Below are positions 1 to 8,657 of a DNA stretch of 64,000 nt, piece by piece; within the stretch, counting starts at the first letter, position 1, and each line of letters opens with the position of its first letter. The position numbers and the translations under genes were made by a program. The stretch is from contig NZ_LT670847.1 in the NCBI RefSeq assembly GCF_900142895.1, positions 1,798,001-1,862,000 of the forward strand. The letters are read 5' to 3'. A model generated the notes under the pieces. It saw nothing but the letters and a program-made list of their open reading frames with translations, ran no database searches and had not been told where the DNA came from. Origin of the DNA: Vreelandella subglaciescola. Lineage in GTDB: Bacteria > Pseudomonadota > Gammaproteobacteria > Pseudomonadales > Halomonadaceae.

Positions 1-522
1 GTTGGCTCCATTGCCTGCCAGTGGGCGCGTGCGCTGGGCGTGCGCCTGATCGGCACCACCAGCTCGCCGGAAAAAGCCGCACTGGCGCGCCGCAACGGCG
101 CCTGGGAAGTAATCGACTACAGCCGTGAGAACGTGGTTGAGCGAGTGCGCGAGCTGACCGACGGGGCCATGTGCGATGTGGTCTACGACTCGGTGGGCAA
201 AGACACCTGGGAGACATCGCTTGACTGCCTCAAACCGCGCAGCCTGATGGTCAGCTTTGGCAACGCCTCGGGCGCGGTAGACGGCGTTAACCTGGGCATT
301 CTCAACCGGAAGGGCTCGCAGTTTGTCACGCGCCCCAGCCTCAACGGCTACGCCGATACCCGCGAGCGCCTTGAAGGCATGGCCAGCGAATTGTTCGCCA
401 TGCTCGAAAGCGGCCAGGTGAAGGTCGACATCGCCCAGCGCTACCCCCTGGCTGAGGCAGGCGAGGCGCAGCACGCGCTGGCCGAACGCCGCACCACCGG
501 CTCAACCATTCTGCTGCCATAA
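1..522 (+). CDS. NADPH:quinone oxidoreductase, C-terminal part (partial)
   Basis: The reading frame is open from base 1 to the TAA at 520-522, so this is the last 173 residues of a gene that begins outside the window. The visible part is the C-terminal half of a zinc-free MDR-family quinone reductase (QOR type). It carries the end of the Rossmann cofactor domain (GTTSSPEKAALARRNGA, then VVYDSVGKDTW) and a C-terminal substrate segment ending GSTILLP. The family reduces quinones with NADPH in the cytoplasm. The next gene is convergent. The family is secure; the exact substrate cannot be read. Confidence 0.85.
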   Translation, partial: VGSIACQWARALGVRLIGTTSSPEKAALARRNGAWEVIDYSRENVVERVRELTDGAMCDVVYDSVGKDTWETSLDCLKPRSLMVSFGNASGAVDGVNLGILNRKGSQFVTRPSLNGYADTRERLEGMASELFAMLESGQVKVDIAQRYPLAEAGEAQHALAERRTTGSTILLP

Positions 523-537
523 TTCGCCCAAGCGCCT

Positions 538-750
538 TCACTCGCTCGGCGGCGAAGGTTCATCCAGCATCGCCCGAGTATGCTCGCGCTGCTGGGTTAT
601 CGCGTCGTCCAGCACGGCCAGCAACTTTTCGTAGTCCGCCGGCATTTGCTCATCCATGCCGGCGGCTTCAACGCGGGCGAGGGTTTGCTGGGTATCGTTG
701 ATGACGGCCTGAAGCTCATCAATCACCTGCTGGTGGTTATCGGGGGTCAT
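538..750 (-). CDS. Small acidic helical protein, full-length member of a locally repeated ~70-aa family
   Basis: A 70-residue protein starting MTPDNHQQVIDEL. The start is chosen because AGGAGCGCC lies just upstream of this ATG; the longer open frame to 999 has no such signal. It is predicted all-helical and acidic, with an internal near-repeat (AVINDTQQ about residues 15-22 and AVLDDAITQQ about 45-54). I do not recognise the family. Three further copies or fragments occur in this window (2394-2498, 5961-6070, 9671-9841), so this copy is the reference version. One of those copies is translationally coupled to a YhaV toxin gene. Function unknown. Confidence 0.6.
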   Translation of the reverse strand: MTPDNHQQVIDELQAVINDTQQTLARVEAAGMDEQMPADYEKLLAVLDDAITQQREHTRAMLDEPSPPSE

Positions 751-1021
751 GGCGCTCCTGAAGCAGTGAAGATTTGGAGAAATGGACTCGATTTTTCTGA
801 TTCTGTCAGCGCGAGCGCAACGTGGCGACCTTATATGCCTGTGCTGGCAAACCGCGAGATACACCAGCCACAGAATATTTACACCAGCTACAAAGGTACT
901 CTCACCGGGCATGGTACCGCCCTCGTATAAGTCTGCTTCAGCGATATGGATTGTAGTGGCATAGTCAATTTGGCCAGCTGGTTTTGAGTGTATGATCACT
1001 CCGAGAGAAAATCAGGTGGAC

Positions 1022-2199
<1,178 letters not shown>

Positions 2200-2207
2200 C
2201 CACTACA

Positions 2208-2335
2208 GTCGCGCAGCAGAGCTGCCTTTACACCCGGTTTTTGGGTGCTCCTACAATCAATGAGTGCGGCACTGGGCAGGTGTTGTAAGAGGCCGGCTTT
2301 TGCCGGGCGAAGCAGGCCTTGGCCTGCCAAGTCGT
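2208..2335. repeat. REP-like bipartite intergenic repeat, copy A
   Basis: The first module (2208-2262, starting GTCGCGCAGCAGAGCTGCC and ending TCCTACAATCAATG) is nearly identical to 3514-3568. The second module (about 2281-2335, GTAAGAGGCCGGCTTTTGCC and on) resembles the module at 3590-3623 and, inverted, those near 18250 and 22745. GC-rich with internal palindromes (CAGGCCTTGGCCTG). It looks like the REP/BIME-type repeats common in gammaproteobacterial intergenic DNA. Confidence 0.6.
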
Positions 2336-2393
2336 GCCACCGTGACTTCCGCCACAACACCACATTCGCTGAATAAATTCAGCTCCCACAACA

Positions 2394-2498
2394 TCACTGC
2401 CCAAGCATCTGCTGCGTATGCTCGCGCTGGCGGGTCACGGTGTCGTCCAGGATGGCCTGAAGCTCGTCGATGACCTGCTGGTGGTCGTCCGGGCTCAT
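2394..2498 (-). CDS. 34-aa internally deleted copy of the ~70-aa small protein family, coupled to yhaV
   Basis: Reads MSPDDHQQVIDELQAILDD and on to a TGA at 2396-2394. It matches the first ~19 and last ~15 residues of the 538-750 protein, with the central ~35 residues missing. The missing part lies between the two similar internal motifs (AVINDT and AVLDDAI), so recombination between those repeats would explain the deletion. Its ATG overlaps the yhaV stop as ATGA, so it can be translated by coupling. Whether this short product is functional is unknown. Confidence 0.5.
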   Translation of the reverse strand: MSPDDHQQVIDELQAILDDTVTRQREHTQQMLGQ

Positions 2499-3019
2499 GA
2501 TGGCGGCTCTTCATTGGTAACGGCATAGCCCTTTGCATTCAAGCCCAGCAGCGCTTGTATACGTTCACCGCCCTGTATCGCGGTACGCTGCAGGGTATCC
2601 CAGCTATCCGGCGGATGGCCTTTTTCCAGCATTTTGTAAAACGTGGTGTAGGCATCGTGTTTGCTGCCATAGGCGCGACGGGTGGAGGCGTCGTTGACCC
2701 ACGCATAGATCAGAACTTTGTGGGCAAGGTCGTAACGAAAAAACAGCCGGTACTGCTGGTAAAACTTGGCCCGGCACCAGTGGCTATGCGCCGGGCCCAG
2801 CGTATTGCCCTGACGATACTGAGCCCCCTGCGGGTTTTGCGGGATATCCTCCAGCACCAGCTTGACGATCGCCGCCAAGCGCTTGGTGGCGGGCCGGCTG
2901 CGATACCCGCCCGGGTCTTTAGCTGCCAGCTGTGTGACCCGTTCGGTCAGCGCCTCGACCTGCTCAAGAAACAGCGGGTGGGCATAGATTGTCCATCCGT
3001 TGATGGCAAGCGGGGTCAT
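2495..3019 (-). CDS. yhaV: Type II toxin YhaV (RelE-fold mRNA endoribonuclease)
   Basis: 174 residues, close to the usual ~154-aa YhaV length but with a longer C-tail. Family features are the opening NGWTIYAHPLFLEQVEAL, the central PATKRLAAIVKLVLEDIPQNP, and YRLFFRYDLAHKVLIYAWVND. YhaV is a ribosome-dependent or free RNase neutralised by PrlF in the cytoplasm. Its ATG overlaps the prlF stop (ATGA at 3019-3016), the standard antitoxin-first order. A small gene is coupled downstream in the same way. Confidence 0.88.
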   Translation of the reverse strand: MTPLAINGWTIYAHPLFLEQVEALTERVTQLAAKDPGGYRSRPATKRLAAIVKLVLEDIPQNPQGAQYRQGNTLGPAHSHWCRAKFYQQYRLFFRYDLAHKVLIYAWVNDASTRRAYGSKHDAYTTFYKMLEKGHPPDSWDTLQRTAIQGGERIQALLGLNAKGYAVTNEEPPS

Positions 3020-3378
3020 TCGTCATCGTCTTCGGGCAGGGCTTCGTCCAGGTCTGGCTCCATGCCCGCCGTTAGCCGCTGGGCTTCAGCAAGGCTTGAC
3101 GCCGTGACCGGGCGAATATTCTGCGGGTGAGCCTGCATATCCTGCTCAAGGAAGGCCAGAAAGCTGGCCATGGCCGGGTCCGGCGAACGCTCAGCGCGTG
3201 ACATCACCACCTCGCCGTTGCTGCGCACCTCATAACGAATACGGTCGCGGCGGCCCAGGTGCAGCGCCTTGCGGATGGACGCCGGAACGGTCGTCTGGTT
3301 CCGGTCCGTCAGGGCAGAGCTATCTTCTATGGTGGCTGCTTGCATAGTGGCTTGGGATTCAGTGGCCGTGTTCATCAT
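3016..3378 (-). CDS. prlF: Type II antitoxin PrlF (SohA), AbrB/MazE-like fold
   Basis: 120 residues if started at MMNTATES, where a GGGGG stretch gives a ribosome site; an upstream in-frame start at 3396 is less likely. The swapped-hairpin AbrB segment is clear (RNQTTVPASIRKALHLGRRD, then RYEVRSNGEVVMSRAE), with an acidic C-tail (LPEDDDE). PrlF binds YhaV and represses its own operon. Repeated ATGCA boxes just upstream (3395-3433) are the likely operator. Confidence 0.9.
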   Translation of the reverse strand: MMNTATESQATMQAATIEDSSALTDRNQTTVPASIRKALHLGRRDRIRYEVRSNGEVVMSRAERSPDPAMASFLAFLEQDMQAHPQNIRPVTASSLAEAQRLTAGMEPDLDEALPEDDDE

Positions 3379-3394
3379 CGCCCCCTTTGATGGC

Positions 3395-3433
3395 AATGCA
3401 AAAACAATGCATTAAAGGTAATGCAGATGCATT
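3395..3433. promoter_or_regulatory. Candidate PrlF operator: clustered ATGCA/ATGCAT boxes
   Basis: Four copies of AATGCA or ATGCAT lie within 39 bases (3395-3400, 3406-3413, 3420-3425, 3427-3432), two of them palindromic, directly upstream of the prlF start. Autoregulation by a PrlF-YhaV complex is known for the family; assigning these boxes as its site is inference. Confidence 0.45.
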
Positions 3434-3513
3434 GGGGTGTCAAGCAGCGAGCTTTCGTTGGCAACGCTCAGGACGAAGCAGGCAGGGTTCACGGACTATG
3501 CCACTACAATGCC

Positions 3514-3623
3514 GTCGCGCAGCAGAGCTGCCTTTACACCCGGTTTTTGGGTGCTCCTACAATCAATGGGTGCGGTGCTTGTAGTGGCGTAAGAGGCCGG
3601 CTTACCCATACCCCGGGCACAAG
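3514..3623. repeat. REP-like bipartite intergenic repeat, copy B
   Basis: 3514-3568 repeats 2208-2262 with essentially one change (ATCAATGG against ATCAATGA at the end). The second module (about 3590-3623, GAGGCCGGCTTACCCATACC and on) is the inverse of the segment at about 22780-22815. It ends exactly where an IS3 remnant begins. Confidence 0.6.
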
Positions 3624-3751
3624 TGTAGTGGTTCAATGAAACCGGGCACTCACATGGGTGGTAAGATCGCCACCCCGAACGAGGTGTCTGATGACCAGAA
3701 AACGACGTTCCTTTTCCACGGAATTCAAGCAGGAAGCTGCCAGCCTGGTGC
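3624..3751 (+). mobile_element. IS3-family remnant: left end plus start of orfA
   Basis: Begins with an IS3-type terminal repeat (TGTAGTGGTTCAATGAAACC) and contains the first 20 codons of an orfA from the ATG at 3691 (MTRKRRSFSTEFKQEAASLV). The frame then runs at 3752 straight into a piece of an unrelated HNH-nuclease gene. This is a different IS3 from the intact one at 952. All of the catalytic part is gone. Confidence 0.75.
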
Positions 3752-3939
3752 TGGATCCGACGCTTCATCAGCAAGTAGATGACACCATCGCGCAGCTAAA
3801 ACTGGACGATACGGGAAATCGTCATAAAAGGGCGACTGACTTTCAGGGCTTCGTGGAAGGCGACTACACAGCGGAATTCCTACGCAAACGCTCGCCCTTT
3901 GTGTACCGGGAAGCCATGCGCCAAGGGCTGCTGACATAG
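3752..3939 (+). pseudogene. C-terminal fragment of an HNH-nuclease gene, fused to the IS3 remnant
   Basis: Bases 3752-3867 are identical to 8938-9053 (116 bp). They encode the segment LDPTLHQQVDDTIAQLKLDD and on to FVEGDY. This copy continues beyond that with what looks like the natural C-terminus (TAEFLRKRSPFVYREAMRQGLL, stop 3937-3939), which the 8.9-kb copy lacks. So one gene now lies in two pieces about 5 kb apart. The upstream reading frame here belongs to the IS3 orfA remnant, so the product is a chimera. Confidence 0.65.
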
Positions 3940-3999
3940 CTCAGGGTTCAGGAGTCAAATTGGCTGAGCGCTGTCGCCGTCAACGGACACAAGGCTCGT

Positions 4000-4098
4000 C
4001 ACTGACACTCCCCGCCCGCCGCGCTAAGCGCTTTGGGCGAGGGTTCTTGGGTTGCCCCGAGAACCTTCCTGCTTCAACACGCCTTCACTAGACAGTGG
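4000..4098 (-). ncRNA. Candidate omega/reRNA region at the 3' end of tnpB
   Basis: TnpB nucleases use a guide RNA transcribed from the 3' end of tnpB through the element's right end. Read on the minus strand, this stretch folds into GGTTCT/AGAACC (4042-4065) and CGCCC/GGGCG with an inner GCGCTTAGCGC (4013-4039), then exits into flanking DNA. Structure and position fit. No transcript evidence is available from sequence alone. Confidence 0.3.
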
Positions 4099-5223
4099 CT
4101 ACGCCGCTGCCCCCGATCCAGTCGCTCCACAGGCTAACCCCGCCAGCCCGGCGGTTCGGATATTGTTGGCTGCGTTAATGTCGCGGTCGATGGCCTGGCC
4201 ACAGCCCTCGCAGTGCCAGTGGCGCTGCGATAGCGGTAGCTTTTTAACCTTGTGCCCGCAGCCGTGGCACATCTTGCTGCTCGGCAGCCACTGGCTCACT
4301 TGCACCAGTTGCCGGCCTGCCCATTCGGCTTTGTAGGTGAGCTGGCGCACAAACTCGCCCCAGCCCGCATCGCTGATGGCCTTGGCCAGCGCCCTATTTT
4401 TTATCATGCCGGTGATGTTCAGCGTCTCAACGCAAATAACTTGGTTTTCGTTAATGAGCGTTCGAGTCGCTTTATGGATGGCATCGCGGCGGCAGTCGGC
4501 AATACGGGCATGGAGCCGCGCCACTTTTTGGCGCAGCTTGTGGCGGTTATTCGAGCCCTTTGTCTTCTTGGCCAGGCGGCGTTGTAGGTACGCCAGCTTC
4601 GCTTCATAGCGTTTTAGGTGACGAGGATTGCCGGACTTCTGGCCGTCGTGGGTGATGAACAGATCGGTCAGCCCCAGATCAATACCCACGGTGTTGGGTG
4701 TGATCGGTAGTGTCTTGGGCGTGAACTCGCACAGGCAACTGATGAAATAGCGACCGGCGCGATCTCGTGAAAGGGTGATGCTGGAAGGCGCGCTGGCTAA
4801 CGGGCGGCTCCAGCGAATCGGCAGCGGCACCTTTGTCTTGGCAATGGTGATCTCGCCGTCCCGATAACGAAAGGCTGCTTTCGTCAACCGGATCGACTGG
4901 CGGCCATCCTTGCACTTAAAGCGCGGATAGCGTGCCTTGAGCTTGGGGTTGAAGAAATTATCGAACGCGGCTTTTTGATCGCGCAGCGTTTGTTGCAGGA
5001 TCACGCTGGAAACGTCCTTCAACCACGGATAGTCCGCCTTGAGCGCCACCAGCCGTTTTTCCGCTACCGAATGCGATACGGATTCGTCCCGCTGCTGATA
5101 AGCCTCGGTGCGATAATTCAGGGTATTATTCCAGACAAACCGCGCGCACCCGAACGACTGTGCAAGCAGCAACGCCTGCTCGGGCGTGGGATAAAATCGT
5201 TCTTTGTAGGCGCGCTTTTTCAT
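4099..5223 (-). CDS. tnpB: TnpB RNA-guided nuclease of an IS200/IS605-type element
   Basis: 374 residues. The N-terminal OrfB helix-turn-helix domain begins MKKRAYKERFYPTPEQ. The RuvC-like catalytic motifs are all present: GIDLGLTD (D182), VETLNI (E266) and DRDINAANN (about 347-349). The zinc finger has its four cysteines (CHGC at 319-322 and CEGC at 338-341). TnpB proteins cut DNA next to a TAM using the RNA from their own 3' end and are the ancestors of Cas12. With all key residues present it may be functional although tnpA is absent. Confidence 0.9.
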   Translation of the reverse strand: MKKRAYKERFYPTPEQALLLAQSFGCARFVWNNTLNYRTEAYQQRDESVSHSVAEKRLVALKADYPWLKDVSSVILQQTLRDQKAAFDNFFNPKLKARYPRFKCKDGRQSIRLTKAAFRYRDGEITIAKTKVPLPIRWSRPLASAPSSITLSRDRAGRYFISCLCEFTPKTLPITPNTVGIDLGLTDLFITHDGQKSGNPRHLKRYEAKLAYLQRRLAKKTKGSNNRHKLRQKVARLHARIADCRRDAIHKATRTLINENQVICVETLNITGMIKNRALAKAISDAGWGEFVRQLTYKAEWAGRQLVQVSQWLPSSKMCHGCGHKVKKLPLSQRHWHCEGCGQAIDRDINAANNIRTAGLAGLACGATGSGAAA

Positions 5224-5263
5224 GCTGTATATTTATCAGGTATGGATGGTCATATCAAGACAA

Positions 5264-5280
5264 GCACCGCAATGCGGTGC
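5264..5280. repeat. Perfect subterminal hairpin on the tnpB 5' side
   Basis: GCACCGCA, one A, TGCGGTGC: an 8-bp perfect stem 40 bp upstream of the tnpB start. IS200/IS605 left ends carry such hairpins for recognition by TnpA. Confidence 0.55.
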
Positions 5281-5327
5281 GCCCTTATATCACCGCCCGC
5301 ATTGGGCGATGCTTTACGGGCGATTTG

Positions 5328-5858
5328 GTAATCGGTACCAGCCAGCGCAAAATGCTGGATTTGCGCGCCTGGCAACGAGATGTCGTCAATAAACTCCCTG
5401 GGGCCAAACTCAACTCTCATGCTCTGTCCTTCTATGGCGTATCTTCTGCGCGCTATGGACCTACTTTTCACCAAGCAAGGCTTTGTCGTAGTAGGCAAGC
5501 AGCTCTTGAAGGCCAGGCATCATGGGCCCGCAAAGCAATAGCCAATAAAAAACCCGCACGATTTGAGCGTGAAGACCGGAATCTACATAGGCTTGGCGGG
5601 TATGTTGCCCATAATGATAAGGGCACCGCCTTTATCATGACAAGATATTCTTGTCATTGCTTGCGCATTTTGGCGCGCATCGGCCCGACGTCAGGCATCT
5701 GCTTCAACCTGGGCGTAGCCCCGGGCCTGCAGGTAGTCCTCGGCCAGCGCCGCATTGCACTCGGCCAATAGTCGATAGGGCAGATCGTGAATGCCAAATA
5801 CCGTATCCAGCGCAAACGCCAGCCGTTTGCGCTGGTTATCGTCAAGCGCGGCGAGGCG
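5328..5858. repeat. 531-bp duplicated chromosomal segment, copy 1 (partner 13612-14142)
   Basis: Matches 13612-14142 with only about four single-base differences seen on reading. On the minus strand it carries the last ~50 codons of the 800-aa TPR/ATP-grasp gene, the intergenic region with the ATGACAAGA hairpin (5637-5657), and the first ~31 codons of the 167-aa orphan gene (from about 5420 down to 5328). Both gene pieces are broken at the segment edges. The left edge coincides with the tnpB element; the right edge runs into unidentified DNA (5859-5960) in which I recognise nothing further. Confidence 0.85.
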
Positions 5859-5960
5859 TTTTAACGCCGTGGCGGTCTCCTTGCGGTGCCGGTGGCGAGA
5901 ACCCCGAGATCGCGTCGGCAAGCTCGCGATGACGCAGAGGCCAGGCCGCTCCCTTACCGA

Positions 5961-6070
5961 TTACTCCTGCCCCAACATCGCTTGGGTATGCCCACGCTGC
6001 CGGGTTATCGCCTCACCCAGCACGGCAAGCAGTTTTTCGTAGTCCGCCGGCATTTGCGCATCTATGCCGT
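5961..6070 (-). pseudogene. C-terminal fragment of the ~70-aa small protein family
   Basis: The minus-strand frame reads IDAQMPADYEKLLAVLGEAI and on to HTQAMLGQE and a TAA at 5963-5961. It corresponds to residues ~31-70 of the 538-750 protein. There is no N-terminal half and no start codon with a ribosome site, so it is a remnant. It is complementary to the 9671-9841 fragment, which keeps only the N-terminal half. Confidence 0.65.
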
Positions 6071-6094
6071 CAGATTAGGCATTCAGGCAACCCG

Positions 6095-7234
6095 CTACTT
6101 TGACACTGGCTGGCCAAAACGCTGTAGCTGCATTTCCTGCAAACGGCTCAACGTGCGGCGGAAGGGAAAGGCTAGCGCGCCGTTGCGGTAGAGCTCGTTT
6201 AACGGCACGGCTGCATCCAGGTAAAGCGGCACGCCGCGGTCGTAACACTCATCAACCAGCGCAATGAATCGGCGCACACCATCGTCCTGATGCGATAGTG
6301 CCGGCAACTGACGATCCCCAGCCTCCACCTGCATCACACCATCCTCGGTACCACGGGCGATAGCCGCTTGCTGGCTACTACCGGTCAGCCGGGGCACCTC
6401 ACTCAAGAAAACATCGGAAAAGCGATCACACAGCTCAATAAAATCCTGTGCTGCCAATTTTTGCTCGCATAGGTCGTCGTAATGGCACCACAGCGCATGC
6501 TGGCTGCGCTGCACGATCGGGATCTGACGGTGCCCCAGCAGCAAGGGGTCACTGTGAGGTTGCTCGCCCTCGCTGAGTCGTTCGGCAAAGGCGTTTTCCA
6601 GCGCTTGCGGCTGATTAACCCAATAACGTTGCTGGCGCTCCCCGGGGTGCAGCCGGTGATCCTCGCCACCATCAACGCTCACCACCTGCATGTGCTGTTT
6701 GATGGCCGCAATAGCCGGCAGCAGACGGTCACGATTGAAGCCGTCTTTGTACAATTCATCAGGCGGCTGATTAGACGTACTCACCAGCACCAGACCCTGA
6801 GCCAGCAACTGCTGAAACAAGCCACCTAACAGCACCGCATCGCCGATATCGCTGACAAAAAGTTCGTCCAGACACAGCACACGCGCCTCAGACGCCAACT
6901 CCTGCGCAAGCAAACCCAGCGGGCCTTCCTGCCCGGTTAGCTGAAACAGGCGCCGGTGTACCCAGCGCATAAAGTGGTGAAAATGCTGCCTGCGAGCCGG
7001 CACGGTTAACGCCTGGTGGAAGCGATCCATCAGCCAGGTTTTACCCCGCCCCACAGGCCCCCAGAGATATACCCCCTGAATATCCGACTGGCCCGCCTGC
7101 AGCTGTTCATAGCAGCGCTGCAAGCACAGGGCTGCCGCATGTTGAGCCGGGTCGTCTTTAAAGCCGGAGGCCAGCGCCTGCTGATAGGCTGAGTAAGGAG
7201 AAGGCGCCGTTATCGTTGAGCTGGGAGGCCGCAT
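6095..7234 (-). CDS. zapE: Cell division AAA ATPase ZapE (AFG1/YhcM family)
   Basis: 379 residues, near the family norm. Walker A is GPVGRGKTWLMD (K65), Walker B is VLCLDELFVSDIGD, and the sensor-like STSNQPPDELYKDG follows, all typical of ZapE/AFG1 P-loop ATPases. ZapE associates with the divisome and destabilises FtsZ polymers under stress. It stands alone between a repeat-laden segment and the 7301-8346 cassette. The 3' side (6071-6094) abuts the small-family fragment. Confidence 0.93.
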   Translation of the reverse strand: MRPPSSTITAPSPYSAYQQALASGFKDDPAQHAAALCLQRCYEQLQAGQSDIQGVYLWGPVGRGKTWLMDRFHQALTVPARRQHFHHFMRWVHRRLFQLTGQEGPLGLLAQELASEARVLCLDELFVSDIGDAVLLGGLFQQLLAQGLVLVSTSNQPPDELYKDGFNRDRLLPAIAAIKQHMQVVSVDGGEDHRLHPGERQQRYWVNQPQALENAFAERLSEGEQPHSDPLLLGHRQIPIVQRSQHALWCHYDDLCEQKLAAQDFIELCDRFSDVFLSEVPRLTGSSQQAAIARGTEDGVMQVEAGDRQLPALSHQDDGVRRFIALVDECYDRGVPLYLDAAVPLNELYRNGALAFPFRRTLSRLQEMQLQRFGQPVSK

Positions 7235-7300
7235 ATAGCTGTCGAATCCCGCATGATTTATAACCCGCCTGTTAAATAATTCAGGTTGCGTGACACTAAA

Positions 7301-7729
7301 CTATGCGCTCAGCCCATGAGTACGCCCGGTGGCATCTGCGTAGGTGCGTGTCTGTAACGGTAGTAACGCCTTACGCAACGGGCCTGATGTCTCATCCAGC
7401 CCCCAACGACGACTTGGTGAGTAGCGCCCGTGTGTTGGCCTGGTGACAGCCCCAAACAGCTGTGCGTGAAACTGTTCGGTCAGCATTTGCAGGTGGCGTG
7501 CCGTCTTGCTCTGGCACACGGGATACTGACTCAGCAGTTCCAACACGCAAAGCATGCGTTGAAACTGCTGGCGATCTGCCGTGCGCCGCAGGCCTTCCAA
7601 TTCTTCCAATGTGGGGCAATAGCCACGGTACCATACGGCTTCCGCCAACTGTTTTACATCACTCACTGACCGATCAAGAGGCTGCTTTCCTGCACGGTAC
7701 AGCCAACTATTGGAAGAAACAGCCACCAT
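7301..7729 (-). CDS. Uncharacterised 142-aa protein, second gene of a two-gene cassette
   Basis: Starts MVAVSSNSWLYRAGKQPL; GGAGG overlaps the stop of the gene before it, which ends only 2 bases upstream, so the two are clearly co-translated. The middle is helical and Leu/Gln-rich (LEELEGLRRTADRQQFQRML, then LELLSQYP), and the C-terminus is basic and low in structure. I do not recognise the family. The tight pairing with a nucleotidyltransferase-like protein suggests a partner role, for example antitoxin or regulator, but that is inference. Confidence 0.6.
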   Translation of the reverse strand: MVAVSSNSWLYRAGKQPLDRSVSDVKQLAEAVWYRGYCPTLEELEGLRRTADRQQFQRMLCVLELLSQYPVCQSKTARHLQMLTEQFHAQLFGAVTRPTHGRYSPSRRWGLDETSGPLRKALLPLQTRTYADATGRTHGLSA

Positions 7730-7731
7730 AT

Positions 7732-8346
7732 CTAACCTCCGTTGTGGTAGTCGTCCAGCACCACGTTCAAATTACCCTTAATGGGCAAGTGGCTGCCAAC
7801 GTAGTAATCAATCGCTTCCCGCGCCAAACGCTCAAACTCCTCGACCTCAACGTTAGGCAACCGCAATAGCGCTTGAATATCACTCTGGTCACGCTCCCCG
7901 AATCGACCAAGCTTTGAAATCGCTACATCCATCGCGCCCGCTATGTAGACTTCGACATTATCCACACCGCTCTGCGTCACCAGCCGAATCACGCGATCCT
8001 CATAGTCTTCATGCAGTGGTCCAAGCGTCGTATTGAAGCCGGGGTCTAGCTCAAGTATCTGTGATACTCCTGCTTCATCCGCAAACAGGTAGGCATCGTC
8101 ATCAAGCAAGCCAATCACCTCTTTTTTATCGGCATACCCGTGTGATGCCACTTCTGCATCAACATCAGCACTCCCCCGAGCCTGCGTATGAACATGGACA
8201 GCGCAACCGCCAAACACGATGACCTGAAAGACACCATTTTCACCATCAGCGAATATAGGCTCCAGTACATCAAAAAACGCCACAAGAGCTTGGCCCAAGG
8301 CCGTATCAGGCTGAATTGTGGGATAAACTCCAAGTTCTATTGGCAT
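7732..8346 (-). CDS. Nucleotidyltransferase-like protein (DUF6036-type), first gene of a two-gene cassette
   Basis: 204 residues starting MPIELGVYP, chosen because AGGGG precedes this ATG; the frame continues to 8430 without a better start. The core [13 protein letters not shown], followed by [10 protein letters not shown], matches the minimal nucleotidyltransferase pattern (GG, then a D-x-D after ~15 residues). Downstream, [20 protein letters not shown] and [10 protein letters not shown] resemble the helical part of AbiEii/DUF6036-type proteins used as toxins in type IV TA systems. It overlaps no neighbour and is followed after 2 bases by the 142-aa gene. The domain call is moderate and the toxin role is a hypothesis. 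Confidence 0.6.
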   Translation of the reverse strand: MPIELGVYPTIQPDTALGQALVAFFDVLEPIFADGENGVFQVIVFGGCAVHVHTQARGSADVDAEVASHGYADKKEVIGLLDDDAYLFADEAGVSQILELDPGFNTTLGPLHEDYEDRVIRLVTQSGVDNVEVYIAGAMDVAISKLGRFGERDQSDIQALLRLPNVEVEEFERLAREAIDYYVGSHLPIKGNLNVVLDDYHNGG

Positions 8347-8416
8347 GTGGGCCCCTGTCTTGATTGACGGCATTATAGCACACGCCACCAGCCAAGCCGT
8401 GCTGGGGCCATACCAT

Positions 8417-8536
8417 GCGCCTATCGGCATCGCTGGGCACGGGTTGGCCGCTGGGGTGGTTGTGAACCAGTATCACAGCGGCGGCATTGTGGTAGGCGCT
8501 GGCGGCGTCGATGGTGCCCCGGAATAATTCGTCAAA
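8417..8536 (-). pseudogene. RadC (JAB/MPN+ domain) fragment
   Basis: A 40-residue stretch reads [20 protein letters not shown] followed by [18 protein letters not shown], the RadC-family metal-binding HxH...PSG core. The sequence before and after it does not fit RadC, so both ends are lost. RadC-family genes often travel on genomic islands. It is a relic in a rearranged stretch. Confidence 0.7.
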
Positions 8537-8540
8537 GGTC

Positions 8541-8657
8541 AAAGGTAAGACAGAAGCGCAGGAAATCGATAAGCGGCTGCGTACCGTGCTCAGCGACACC
8601 GACCCTTTTTGGATGCGTTGGCGGTTTGTGGCCGAAAAGAAAGGGTGGCTGGAATGA
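8541..8657 (+). pseudogene. C-terminal tail of a lost gene upstream of the HNH gene (possibly its ATPase partner)
   Basis: A frame with no start reads [17 protein letters not shown], then [18 protein letters not shown] and a TGA at 8655-8657 that overlaps the ATG of the HNH gene (ATGA). Such coupling indicates a true former operon partner. HNH genes of this type commonly follow an AAA ATPase (Septu PtuA-PtuB is one example), but too little is left here to prove it. Confidence 0.4.

Larger units (their letters stand above)
3999..5327 (-). mobile_element. IS200/IS605-type element carrying tnpB only (IS1341-like)
   Basis: The element contains a complete tnpB and no tnpA. Both flanks have the subterminal hairpins expected of this family: a perfect 8-bp stem GCACCGCA at 5264-5280 on the tnpB 5' side, and two stem-loops (4013-4039 and 4042-4065) on the 3' side. 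The outer boundaries are estimates. The left boundary is set at 5327 because a 531-bp duplicated chromosomal segment begins at 5328; the right boundary is set by the last hairpin. Confidence 0.6.

Noticed and set aside
2208..3568. CRISPR array from the repeated GTCGCGCAGC units
   Set aside because: There are only two copies 1.3 kb apart with no spacer pattern. They are REP-like intergenic repeats.
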